From: Candidatus Aquidulcis frankliniae
Lineage (GTDB): Bacteria; Chloroflexota; Limnocylindria; Limnocylindrales; Limnocylindraceae
Direction: 5' to 3'
Assembly: GCA_009925905.1 (NCBI GenBank)
Contig: RFPZ01000003.1
Location: 1-32,792 of the forward strand
Length of the DNA: 32,792 nt
The notes beneath the pieces were generated by a model. It did no database searches. It was not told where the DNA came from and worked only from the letters and a program-made list of their open reading frames with translations. Position numbers and translations under genes: made by a program. Positions 1 to 7,961 of this stretch are shown here, piece by piece; position 1 is the stretch's first letter; each line of letters opens with the position of its first letter.

Positions 1-191
1 TCGCTGCCGATGGGCATCTGCTCTTCGGAGTGCTGCACCCAAACCACTGGCGTACCAGCGGCCCGGGCGGCGGTAAGGAGCGTTTGGATGTTGGCGATGA
101 CTGCCTCGCGCTGAAACGCAGCGCCGACGACGCCGACTTGTACGTCGATGATCAGGAGTGCCGTGTTGTGGCGCTGGCTGAGCGTGCTCAA
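1..191 (-). CDS. Isochorismatase-family cysteine hydrolase, N-terminal part (runs off window start)
   Basis: Reverse-strand reading from a TTG at 191 gives LSTLSQRHNTALLIIDVQVGVVGAAFQREAVIANIQTLLTAARAAGTPVVWVQHSEEQMPIGS, typical of the family (LLIIDVQ, VVWVQH). The TTG overlaps the DinB stop (TTGA). Missed by the ORF track. Confidence 0.75.
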   Translation of the reverse strand, partial: MSTLSQRHNTALLIIDVQVGVVGAAFQREAVIANIQTLLTAARAAGTPVVWVQHSEEQMPIGS

Positions 192-688
192 CCTTGCAAG
201 CCGTCGTTATACGTCCAGACGTCGAGCGCATCGAGGTCGAGTGAGGTGTTGCCATTTGCGGCGAGTGCACCAGCGATCTGAGCGCGATGCTCGGTGGCGT
301 GGTGCACGGCTTGATTGACGAGGACCCAGCGGGGAACGGAGATCTCTTCGCCGCCGTACGAGATCCAGGTGAGGATCTCGTCGCCCGGGCGTTGTGCGCC
401 TGCAAGGAGTTTGGCATCGGCAACCTTGACGACAGCGGCAAGGACTGCGAGATCGGCGACGGTGCTTGGGAGCTCGCGCTTCTCGGCGCGCGGCTCACCG
501 TGCAGACGCTGAGCGTAGTTTTCGGCGGCCGTCACGAGGTGGTGGGCGATAGCGCCAACGCTCCATTCGGAGCCTGGCGAGGTGAAGGCAAGCGCATCGG
601 CAGGTAGCGCTGCAAGCAATGTGAACATCTGGGTATTCGCCCACGCCATGTGCATGAGTTGGCGGTTGAGCGTTTCGTTTTCTGTCAT
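188..688 (-). CDS. DinB-family protein
   Basis: ORF 188..724; likely start is the internal ATG at 688 (MTENETLNRQLMHMAWANTQMF). HHLVTAAENYAQ and NQAVHHATEHRAQIAGAL match the DinB metal-binding helices. Confidence 0.75.
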   Translation of the reverse strand: MTENETLNRQLMHMAWANTQMFTLLAALPADALAFTSPGSEWSVGAIAHHLVTAAENYAQRLHGEPRAEKRELPSTVADLAVLAAVVKVADAKLLAGAQRPGDEILTWISYGGEEISVPRWVLVNQAVHHATEHRAQIAGALAANGNTSLDLDALDVWTYNDGLQG

Positions 689-711
689 AAGAAGGGAATC
701 GTACCTGATGC

Positions 712-717
712 TACGCT
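712..717 (+). promoter_or_regulatory. -10 box of leaderless TetR gene
   Basis: TACGCT, 6 nt, ATG 724. Confidence 0.55.
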
Positions 718-723
718 CCCGCA

Positions 724-1380
724 ATGCCTACTGAAAAGCTTTCAACTTGCGACGCAATCTTGCAGGCGACCATCGCCGAAATAACGAGCGCTGGCGCTGA
801 AACCTTCACCCCCCTTACGGTTTGCAAGCAACTCGGAATTAAGCCGAACCTGGTGAACTACCATTTCAAATCACGTGAGGGGCTGATTCGAGAGGCGGCC
901 GTCACCTCATACGAAGAGTATGGACGAGGCTTCGTGAAAGTGTGGGAGCAGCTCGGCCATGCGCCGCGCGAACATTTTGCCGCCGCACTGAAATACCAGG
1001 TCGACTGGACCGTCTCACACAGCTCCATCATGCACCTCATCACTAACGGCAAAGCGGAAGATTTTACGAGTGAGCAACGCGATCGCATCGCCAAGTCGCT
1101 GCTACAGAACGTGTCGCTGCTCACCACAGCCGTTGGTGGTGTGGTTGACGGCGCGCCCTGGGACCACGTGGCCACTACAGCCGACGTCGCGCGACGACCA
1201 GAGCTTGGCTATGCAGCGGGTGCCGTCTCCTGGATGGTGAGTGGTCACGCGGCATGGAAGGCGGGACCACTCGTGCAGGTCACCCAAGGCATTCCGGAGA
1301 GCGGCTCAATCAATAACGTAGATCAACAATTGCTCGCGATGGCGTTTGCCATCGTTCGCTACTTTGGTGACAAGAGCTAG
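724..1380 (+). CDS. TetR/AcrR-family transcriptional regulator
   Basis: N-terminal HTH (AILQATIAEITSAGAETFTPLTVCKQLGIKPNLVNYHFKSREGLIREA). Confidence 0.85.
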   Translation: MPTEKLSTCDAILQATIAEITSAGAETFTPLTVCKQLGIKPNLVNYHFKSREGLIREAAVTSYEEYGRGFVKVWEQLGHAPREHFAAALKYQVDWTVSHSSIMHLITNGKAEDFTSEQRDRIAKSLLQNVSLLTTAVGGVVDGAPWDHVATTADVARRPELGYAAGAVSWMVSGHAAWKAGPLVQVTQGIPESGSINNVDQQLLAMAFAIVRYFGDKS

Positions 1381-1392
1381 TCGGCGCACCGC

Positions 1393-2364
1393 TTAGCGAC
1401 TTGTTCGTTCTCTCCGACGCAGCGCAAGAAGCACCGCCGACACTGCGACGGCGCCGATCGAGGCGAGTAGCACCCCAAGTTTTGCAGCACTCAGCGCTGC
1501 GTCAGACGTGAACGCGAGTTCGCTAATGAGCAGCGACACGGTGAAGCCGATTCCAGCGAGTGCACCGATGAGGGCAATGTCCATCCACTGCACGCCAGGT
1601 GAGAGCTTCGCCCCCAGCACCGTGGCCAGCCGTGCGGCAAGGATGATCCCCACCGGCTTACCGACAACGAGCCCAACGAACACGCCCAGTAGGATCGGCG
1701 AACTGATCACTGATTCAAATTCGATTGAACGAAGGTCAACCGCCGCGGCGAAGAGGGCAAAGAGCGGCACAGCGATCACGGCACTGATTGGATGAAAGCG
1801 CGAGACTGCGATCCATTCAAGGCTGAGGCCGGCCGAATAGAAGAGGGCAATCACCAGGATCGCACCGAGATCGTCAACAATCGCTAGCGTCAGCAGGAAC
1901 GTGCGCACGCCGGCGGGGAGTCCGCGGCCGAGCACCGCCAGTACCGCGAGGGCGAAGGCAATATCGGTGGCCATGGGGATCCCCCAGCCGTTTGCGGCAC
2001 CAGCTGCACCGCCTTGGCTAATCGCGACATAGAGGAGCGCAGGGACAGCCATGCCGCCGAGTGCGGCGGCAACGGGGAGCACCGCCTGGCGCGGCTTAGA
2101 GAGCGTGCCAACGACAAGCTCGTGCTTCAGCTCGCCTCCGATGACAAAGAAGAAGATGGCGAGGAGGGCGTCTGCAGTCCACTCCTGAATCGTGAGGTTG
2201 AGGTGGAGCGAATCAAGGCCGATGTGGGTCGTCGCAAGCGCATGGAACGCGCTCGAGAGTGGCCCATTGGCGAGGAGCAGCCCAATGATCGCAGCAACGA
2301 TCAGCAGCGCGCCGCCTGTAGTCTCGCCCTGGAGAAATGCACGTAGTCGCTGCTGGTTGGTCAT
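1393..2364 (-). CDS. nhaA: Na+/H+ antiporter NhaA, internally shortened (323 aa)
   Basis: FFFVIGGELKHELVVGTL, PMATDIAFALAVLAVLG, FLLTLAIVDDLGAILVIALFY, VVGKPVGI and LAGIGFTVSLLI are NhaA signatures. The segment between FYSAGLSL and HPISAVIAVPLFAL is missing relative to typical NhaA. Confidence 0.9.
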   Translation of the reverse strand: MTNQQRLRAFLQGETTGGALLIVAAIIGLLLANGPLSSAFHALATTHIGLDSLHLNLTIQEWTADALLAIFFFVIGGELKHELVVGTLSKPRQAVLPVAAALGGMAVPALLYVAISQGGAAGAANGWGIPMATDIAFALAVLAVLGRGLPAGVRTFLLTLAIVDDLGAILVIALFYSAGLSLEWIAVSRFHPISAVIAVPLFALFAAAVDLRSIEFESVISSPILLGVFVGLVVGKPVGIILAARLATVLGAKLSPGVQWMDIALIGALAGIGFTVSLLISELAFTSDAALSAAKLGVLLASIGAVAVSAVLLALRRRERTSR

Positions 2365-2370
2365 CGGCGT

Positions 2371-2376
2371 ATCGTA
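2371..2376 (-). promoter_or_regulatory. -10 box of leaderless nhaA
   Basis: Reverse strand TACGAT, 6 nt, ATG 2364. Confidence 0.55.
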
Positions 2377-2450
2377 TCGCGCGCGAGTCAGTTTGAGCGA
2401 CGACTTATACTTCCCGCACCAGAGCCGTTGAGCTCTCTATTGGAGGTGCT

Positions 2451-2795
2451 ATGGCAACCAAGCGCAAGGCCGCAGCGAAGCGAGCCGCAACCGTTGAGCT
2501 CTCCCTCATCTATCCGAAGACATCCTCGCGGTTGCTGAACGGCCTCTTCTTGAAGTGGCTGCTCGTGATCCCGCACCTCATTGTGTTGAGCCTTTTCGCC
2601 GTGCTGGTCAGCTTCCTTATGTTCTTCGCCTGGGTGGGCATCTGGATCAACGGTCGCTATCCACGACGCCTCTGGGAGGTGAACGCCTCATACCTGCGTT
2701 ACACCACAAGCGTTAATGCGTATCTAGTACAGCTCACCGATGAGTACCCGGCCTACCCAGAGAATCCACTCACTACATCGCGAAAGCGTCGGTAA
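2451..2795 (+). CDS. DUF4389 domain membrane protein
   Basis: SRLLNGLFLKWLLVIPHLIVL, FFAWVGIWINGRYPRRLWEVNASYLRYTTSVNAYLVQLTDEYP; SD GGAGGT at 2442-2447. Confidence 0.75.
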   Translation: MATKRKAAAKRAATVELSLIYPKTSSRLLNGLFLKWLLVIPHLIVLSLFAVLVSFLMFFAWVGIWINGRYPRRLWEVNASYLRYTTSVNAYLVQLTDEYPAYPENPLTTSRKRR

Positions 2796-2799
2796 TAGC

Positions 2800-3276
2800 A
2801 TGCCGAATACCAATCCTTGTCTCTGGTTTGATGGCACCGCCGAGGAAGCGGCAAATCTGTACGTGTCCGTGTTCCCTAATAGCTCTATTGATGAGGTCGT
2901 GCGGACACCAGGCGACTATCACGCGGGAACGACGGGGAGCGTGCTTGCCGTCCGCTTCACGCTTAACGGGGCACCGTTCCTGGCTTTGAACGGGGGCCCG
3001 ATGTATCAGTTCACGCCTGCCGTGTCGTTCCAGATTGATTGCGCAGACCAGGCGGAGGTGGATCACTTTTGGGAGGCGTTGACCAAGGGCGGCGAGCCGG
3101 GTCAATGCGGATGGTTGAAGGATCGATTCGGACTCTCGTGGCAGGTAAATCCGCGAGAGATGAACCAGTACCTCGGTGGGGCTGATGGCGCGGGTGCCGC
3201 CCGTGCCCAGCAGGCCATGATGAAGATGGGGAAGCTGATCGTCGAGGATCTCCGACGGGCCTACGAAGGGGAGTAG
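2800..3276 (+). CDS. VOC-superfamily protein, PhnB / 3-demethylubiquinone methyltransferase-like
   Basis: MPNTNPCLWFDGTAEEAANLYVSVFPNSSIDEVVRTPGD and DRFGLSWQVNP. Start moved from the track's 2740 to the ATG at 2800. Confidence 0.85.
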   Translation: MPNTNPCLWFDGTAEEAANLYVSVFPNSSIDEVVRTPGDYHAGTTGSVLAVRFTLNGAPFLALNGGPMYQFTPAVSFQIDCADQAEVDHFWEALTKGGEPGQCGWLKDRFGLSWQVNPREMNQYLGGADGAGAARAQQAMMKMGKLIVEDLRRAYEGE

Positions 3277-3310
3277 CGCGCGGGGGCTCGCCGCATTGAA
3301 AAATTTTCAG

Positions 3311-3316
3311 TAGTAT
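3311..3316 (+). promoter_or_regulatory. -10 box of leaderless VanZ-like gene
   Basis: TAGTAT, 6 nt, ATG 3323. Confidence 0.55.
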
Positions 3317-3322
3317 GTGGCG

Positions 3323-3907
3323 ATGCTTGCGCAGTGGGATTGGACCGGTCTATTCGGGGGGCTGATTAGCTTCCTCGTCGTGCTGTACGTGCAGCGCACG
3401 CAGCGCATTCGCAGCACCCGCGGCACCACCGTGAGCATGATCGCCTTTGCTGGCCTGGTCGCCTATGTGTGGGCGCCGATCGGCTTCCCCAACTCCGATT
3501 GGTCGCGTGCGCCGATGGGCACCGATGTGATTCGGCTGATCCCAGTGATCAATTTTGACCCGGCACTCCTGCAAACCCAATGGTTGCTCGTGCAGGTGAG
3601 CATGGGTGCGGCTACCTTCTTTCTCGCAACCCTTGCCCTCTACGGCGATGCGCGGCGGGCGGCCTTCGCCGTCATTGGCATCATGGCCGTGGGGCTGGAG
3701 ATCAGCCAGGCGCTCTCGAACTACTTCTCAAGCCCAGTACCGCCCTACCGCGTAGACGTGCACGATGTTCTGGCGCGGGCCGCTGGCGCGCTTGCTACCT
3801 ACGTTCTACTCAAGATCATCGGCGCGATATGGCGCCTCTTGGTTCAACCCTCGTTCGCGAAGAGCGGCCTCATCGGCTTTATTGATGGGGTCACGCGCCG
3901 TATCTAG
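3323..3907 (+). CDS. VanZ-like membrane protein
   Basis: Several TM segments and a C-terminal VDVHDVLARAAGALATYVLLK resembling VanZ D(I/V)xDVxxNxxG. Start chosen at ATG 3323 because a -10 box ends 6 nt upstream. Confidence 0.5.
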   Translation: MLAQWDWTGLFGGLISFLVVLYVQRTQRIRSTRGTTVSMIAFAGLVAYVWAPIGFPNSDWSRAPMGTDVIRLIPVINFDPALLQTQWLLVQVSMGAATFFLATLALYGDARRAAFAVIGIMAVGLEISQALSNYFSSPVPPYRVDVHDVLARAAGALATYVLLKIIGAIWRLLVQPSFAKSGLIGFIDGVTRRI

Positions 3908-3932
3908 TGGTTGCAAGCTGTTGCAGTAACGA

Positions 3933-3946
3933 CCTCCGCGCGGAGG
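3933..3946. promoter_or_regulatory. 14-bp perfect palindrome CCTCCGCGCGGAGG just upstream of the cys leader -10 box
   Basis: Read directly; 3 bp upstream of TACGAT at 3950-3955. Confidence 0.5.
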
Positions 3947-3949
3947 CGA

Positions 3950-3955
3950 TACGAT
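3950..3955 (+). promoter_or_regulatory. -10 box of cys leader ORF
   Basis: TACGAT, 6 nt, ATG 3962. Confidence 0.55.
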
Positions 3956-3961
3956 AGCGAC

Positions 3962-4054
3962 ATGACCGCAGCTGCACTCATTGCCCAAGCCGCTGGCGAG
4001 CCGAGCATCTGTCGATGCCCGTCGCTCTCCTTCGGGCCGTCCTGCGCGCGCTGA
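3962..4054 (+). CDS. Putative leaderless Cys-containing leader peptide (30 codons) upstream of cysK-cysE
   Basis: MTAAALIAQAAGEPSICRCPSLSFGPSCAR*; TACGAT at 3950-3955 then 6 nt then ATG 3962. Not in the ORF track (below its length cutoff). Confidence 0.5.
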   Translation: MTAAALIAQAAGEPSICRCPSLSFGPSCAR

Positions 4055-4086
4055 GGCGATCGCAACCGGGGACCAAACGGCAGAGG

Positions 4087-4111
4087 GGGCGGCGGTTGTA
4101 GTCCACCGCCC
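4087..4111 (+). promoter_or_regulatory. GC-rich stem-loop between the leader ORF and cysK
   Basis: GGGCGGCGG-TTGTAGT-CCACCGCCC, 8 of 9 pairs; no U-run; lies 11 nt before the cysK SD GGAGG (4123-4127). Confidence 0.5.
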
Positions 4112-4135
4112 ACCATGTAGCTGGAGGTACCCAAC

Positions 4136-5125
4136 ATGACCGTTCACAACCCAGGAATCTTTTCTGACAACGCCATCACGATCGGTCGCACCCCGTTGGT
4201 GCGCCTGAATCGTGTTACCGACGGCGCCGCCGCAACGGTGCTCGCCAAGATCGAAGGGCGCAACCCTGCCTACTCTGTGAAGTGCCGCCTCGGCACCGCC
4301 ATGGTGCTCGACGCAGAGAAGCGCGGCGTGTTGAAGCCTGGGATGGAGATCGTGGAGCCGACGAGTGGCAACACCGGCATCGCACTTGCGATGGTCGGGG
4401 CCGCACGAGGCTACAAGGTGACCCTCACCATGCCCGACACCGTGAGTATTGAGCGACGCAAGTTGATCGTTGCCTACGGCGCAACGCTGGTGCTCACCGA
4501 AGGTGCGAAGGGCATGCCCGGCGCGATCGCGAAGGCCGAAGAGATTGCCGCCTCGGACCCTGCACGCTACGTGCTGTTGCAGCAGTTCAAGAATCCAGCC
4601 GGCCCAGCGATTCACGAGTCAACCACCGGGCCAGAAATTTGGGACGACACCGACGGCAAGATCGACATCTTTGTTGCAGGGAGTGGCACTGGCGGCACCA
4701 TCACCGGCGTCGCGCGCTATTTGAAGAAGGGTCGTGGCAAGGCGGTGCAGATTGTTGCCGTTGAGCCAGCTACGAGCCCGGTGATTGCGCAACGCATGGC
4801 GGGCCAGCCGAATCAGCCAGCACCACACAAGATTCAAGGGATCGGGCCTGGCTTCGTGCCAGACATCCTCGACATCTCGCTGATTGACCAAGTTGAGTCG
4901 GTGACGAACGAAGAGGCGATCGCCATGGCGCGTCGAATCGCTCGTGAAGAGGGGATCCTCGTGGGTATCTCGTGCGGCGCTGCGGCACACGTTGCGCTGA
5001 AGTTGGCGCATCTGCCAGAGAACGCTGGGAAGACGATTGTGGTGGTGCTGCCAGATTCGGGCGAGCGCTACCTGAGCACCGCGCTCTACGAGGGTCTCTT
5101 CGATGCGAACGGCATCGCCCTGTGA
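4136..5125 (+). CDS. cysK: Cysteine synthase (O-acetylserine sulfhydrylase)
   Basis: [55 protein letters not shown] and [12 protein letters not shown] are classic OASS motifs. Confidence 0.95.
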   Translation: MTVHNPGIFSDNAITIGRTPLVRLNRVTDGAAATVLAKIEGRNPAYSVKCRLGTAMVLDAEKRGVLKPGMEIVEPTSGNTGIALAMVGAARGYKVTLTMPDTVSIERRKLIVAYGATLVLTEGAKGMPGAIAKAEEIAASDPARYVLLQQFKNPAGPAIHESTTGPEIWDDTDGKIDIFVAGSGTGGTITGVARYLKKGRGKAVQIVAVEPATSPVIAQRMAGQPNQPAPHKIQGIGPGFVPDILDISLIDQVESVTNEEAIAMARRIAREEGILVGISCGAAAHVALKLAHLPENAGKTIVVVLPDSGERYLSTALYEGLFDANGIAL

Positions 5126-6012
5126 GCCTTGACGCAACCGAACTGAGTCGCACACTGACCGCCGCTGACGCTGCCCTGGCGGGTGGTGCGGTGGCGGCTG
5201 GCGACCGTCCAACGCGCGGTGAGATCACCCGCGTGCTGGCTGAGCTTCGTTCGGCGCTCTTTCCGCGTGAACTCGGCGTTGCCGCAGATGGTGAGGCGGC
5301 GGTTGCCGCACACCTTGCCTCGGCGCTCGCTGGACTGCGCGAGCAGATCCGACGTTGCATCGTGCTGTTTGCTGCCGAGCGACCAGGTGAGGGACTCGCT
5401 CCAGATCAGGTCGATCGCGTGACGAACGCGTTTGCTGCGGAGCTCCCCACTATTCGCACGCTGATTGAGGGGGATATCGCGGCGGCCTTTGCGGGAGATC
5501 CAGCGGCACGTAGCCGATCAGAGATCCTGCACGGGTACCCAGGCGTACGCGCAATGATCGATCACCGCATGGCCCACCTGCTCTATACGTTGGGGGTTCC
5601 ACTCCTGCCGCGCATCGCGTCGGAAGCCGCTCACTCGGCGACGGGGATCGACATTCACCCGGGTGCAACGATCGGCGAGCGCTTCTTCATCGACCACGGC
5701 ACCGGCGTGGTGATTGGCGAGACGGCGATCATCGGCAGTGGCGTGCGCCTCTACCAAGGCGTGACGCTTGGTTCCAAGAGCTTCCCGAAGGGTGACGATG
5801 GCAACCTCGTCAAGGGGCAGCCGCGCCACCCAATCATTGAAGATGATGTGGTGATCTATTCGGGCGCTACGGTGCTTGGCCGAATCACGGTTGGGCGTGG
5901 TTCAACGATCGGCGGCAATGTATGGCTGACCAAGAGCGTTCCTGCCGGGAGCCAACTGTCGCAGGCGCGCGTGCGCACCGACGAGCTTGCAGCCGAGGGT
6001 TCGGGGATCTAG
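5122..6012 (+). CDS. cysE: Serine O-acetyltransferase (EpsC/SAT type)
   Basis: GUG start at 5122 overlaps the cysK stop (GTGA). [47 protein letters not shown] left-handed beta-helix signature. Confidence 0.93.
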   Translation: MSLDATELSRTLTAADAALAGGAVAAGDRPTRGEITRVLAELRSALFPRELGVAADGEAAVAAHLASALAGLREQIRRCIVLFAAERPGEGLAPDQVDRVTNAFAAELPTIRTLIEGDIAAAFAGDPAARSRSEILHGYPGVRAMIDHRMAHLLYTLGVPLLPRIASEAAHSATGIDIHPGATIGERFFIDHGTGVVIGETAIIGSGVRLYQGVTLGSKSFPKGDDGNLVKGQPRHPIIEDDVVIYSGATVLGRITVGRGSTIGGNVWLTKSVPAGSQLSQARVRTDELAAEGSGI

Positions 6013-6017
6013 CGCCC

Positions 6018-6036
6018 GGCGGGATAGAATCCCGCC
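6018..6036. promoter_or_regulatory. Perfect 8+3+8 inverted repeat containing the -10 box of the ABC exporter unit
   Basis: GGCGGGAT-AGA-ATCCCGCC; TAGAAT at 6025-6030 lies inside it. Confidence 0.6.
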
Positions 6037-6093
6037 ATGCCCACACGCCTTGCATTAGTAAACGCACTCGCCCGCGTCGCCGTGCGCTCATGA
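6037..6093 (+). CDS. Putative leaderless 18-codon mini-ORF coupled to the ABC exporter
   Basis: MPTRLALVNALARVAVRS*; TAGAAT-N6-ATG upstream; its TGA overlaps the exporter ATG (ATGA at 6090-6093). Confidence 0.45.
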   Translation: MPTRLALVNALARVAVRS

Positions 6094-7952
6094 GCGGTGG
6101 CATGGGTTCGGGGCGTGGGGGCCACATGTTCGGCGGCGATGACAGCGGCCCAACAAAGCCAGCCGGGGCGGCCCTGCCACTCCTACGACGCGCGGCAAAA
6201 TTCTTTGGCCCATATCGCGGACGACTCGGCGTCATTGGGCTCGCCATCCTTGGGTCTAGCATCTTGGGGCTTGCGAACCCGTATCTTCTCAAGCTCCTCA
6301 TCGACGAGGCGATTCCGCGGCGCGACCTTGGCCTCCTGGCGCTCTACGCCGGGCTGATGGTGGTGGTGCCGATCATCAACGGCGGCATTGGGCTCGCCCA
6401 GGCGTGGCTCACCGCCTCGGTTGGCCAGTTCGTGATGCGCGACCTGCGCAACGCACTCTTCACCCACGTTCAGTCGATGCCGATCCGCTTCTTCTCGGAG
6501 ACGCGCACTGGCGAGATTCAGAGTCGCCTCACCAACGATGTCTCTGGCGTGCAGTCGGTCGTCAGTGATGCCGCTGCAAACCTTGCCTCAAGCATTGCGA
6601 TCGTTGTCTCAACGCTGGTGGCGATGACACTCATTGATTGGCGCCTCACTGCGGTGAGCATCGCCGTTGCGCCACTCTTCCTCTTCTTAACATCGAAGGC
6701 CTCCGCCGCGCGCCGCAAGGCGAGTGGCGAAGTGCAAACGGCGCTTGCCGACCTCACCTCCATTGCTGAAGAGCACCTGTCAGTCGGTGGCGCACTGCTC
6801 GCGAAATCATTCGGCCGTTCCGAGGCTGGTGCCGAGCGCTTCACGCAACGTTCTGGTGAACTTGCCACACTGCAGCTTCGCCAAGCGCTCACTGGCCGAT
6901 GGGTTGGCGTAGTGGTCCAGGTGGTCTTCAGCGGCATTCCAGCGCTGGTCTACTTCGCAGCGGGTTCGCTTGCTGTTGCGGGCGCGCCTGATGCGCCAAC
7001 CATCGGTGACATCGTTGCGTTCACCACGCTGCAAAGCCGACTCTTCTTCCCGCTTGCGTCACTGCTTGGCCTCCAGGTAGAGATCGGCGGCAGCCTCGCG
7101 CTCTTCGAGCGCATCTTCGCCTACCTCGACCTTGTTCCAGAGATTGTCGATGCGCCGAACGCGATCACGCTGACCCGCTCCGGCGTGCGCGGCCAGGTCT
7201 CGCTGCGCGACGTGAGCTTCCGCTATCCGCAGCCGCCCGAGGGGCAGGGCCGACAGCGGCGCGACACTTTCGGTTTGAGCAACATCTCGTTCACGGCGGA
7301 GCCGGGGAGCCTCACCGCTCTCGTTGGGCCATCGGGCTCTGGGAAGAGCACCATCTTGAGTTTGATCCCGCGCTTCTGGGATGCAGGCGCTGGCGCAGTA
7401 CAACTCGATGGCGTCGATGTGCGCGGAATCAAACTTCGCTCCCTTGGCGAGATGATCGGCGTTGTGACCCAAGAGACGCACCTGCTGCACGCGACCATTC
7501 GCGAAAATTTGCTCTATGCGCGACCTGGGGCGACCGATGCACAGATCCTCGTGGCCCTTGCGGGGGCATCGCTGGCCGAGCGCATCAAGGAGCTGCCGCA
7601 AGGACTCGATACTGTTGTAGGGGAGCGTGGCTACAAGCTTTCTGGCGGCGAACGTCAACGGTTGGCAATCGCCCGTGTGCTCTTGAAGGACCCACCCATC
7701 CTCTTACTCGACGAGGCGACCTCGGCACTCGACTCGGTTTCGGAACGCCATGTGCAACAGGCGCTTGAGCGCGCCATGGCCGGGCGCACCACCATCGCCG
7801 TTGCCCACCGACTGAGCACCGTGGCCTCGGCAGATCAGATCATCGTGTTGAATCACGGTGAAATCGTGGAGCGCGGGCGACACGAGGAGTTGCGCACACG
7901 GGGCGGCCTCTACGCCGAACTTGCCGCGGTGCAGTTCGGACTGCACGCGTAG
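6090..7952 (+). CDS. ABC exporter, fused permease/ATP-binding protein
   Basis: GPSGSGKSTILSLIPRFWD (Walker A), LSGGERQRLAIARVLLKDPPILLLDEATSALD (signature, Walker B), plus an N-terminal TM domain. Track start 5922 moved to ATG 6090. Confidence 0.9.
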   Translation: MSGGMGSGRGGHMFGGDDSGPTKPAGAALPLLRRAAKFFGPYRGRLGVIGLAILGSSILGLANPYLLKLLIDEAIPRRDLGLLALYAGLMVVVPIINGGIGLAQAWLTASVGQFVMRDLRNALFTHVQSMPIRFFSETRTGEIQSRLTNDVSGVQSVVSDAAANLASSIAIVVSTLVAMTLIDWRLTAVSIAVAPLFLFLTSKASAARRKASGEVQTALADLTSIAEEHLSVGGALLAKSFGRSEAGAERFTQRSGELATLQLRQALTGRWVGVVVQVVFSGIPALVYFAAGSLAVAGAPDAPTIGDIVAFTTLQSRLFFPLASLLGLQVEIGGSLALFERIFAYLDLVPEIVDAPNAITLTRSGVRGQVSLRDVSFRYPQPPEGQGRQRRDTFGLSNISFTAEPGSLTALVGPSGSGKSTILSLIPRFWDAGAGAVQLDGVDVRGIKLRSLGEMIGVVTQETHLLHATIRENLLYARPGATDAQILVALAGASLAERIKELPQGLDTVVGERGYKLSGGERQRLAIARVLLKDPPILLLDEATSALDSVSERHVQQALERAMAGRTTIAVAHRLSTVASADQIIVLNHGEIVERGRHEELRTRGGLYAELAAVQFGLHA

Positions 7953-7961
7953 CCCCTCAGT

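Noticed and set aside
3962-4135. T-box or SAM riboswitch in the cysK leader
   Set aside because: No recognisable T-box (TGGNACCGCG-like) sequence, specifier-loop layout or SAM-riboswitch core seen; the mini-ORF explanation fits better.
3806-4615. 269-aa minus-strand ORF antisense to the VanZ-like end and cysK
   Set aside because: Composition and lack of recognisable motifs fit a shadow ORF of a strongly supported cysK and its leader.
5922-6089. Track start of the ABC exporter inside cysE
   Set aside because: The 5' extension overlaps cysE in another frame and is R-rich; ATG 6090 after the mini-ORF gives a normal exporter N-terminus.
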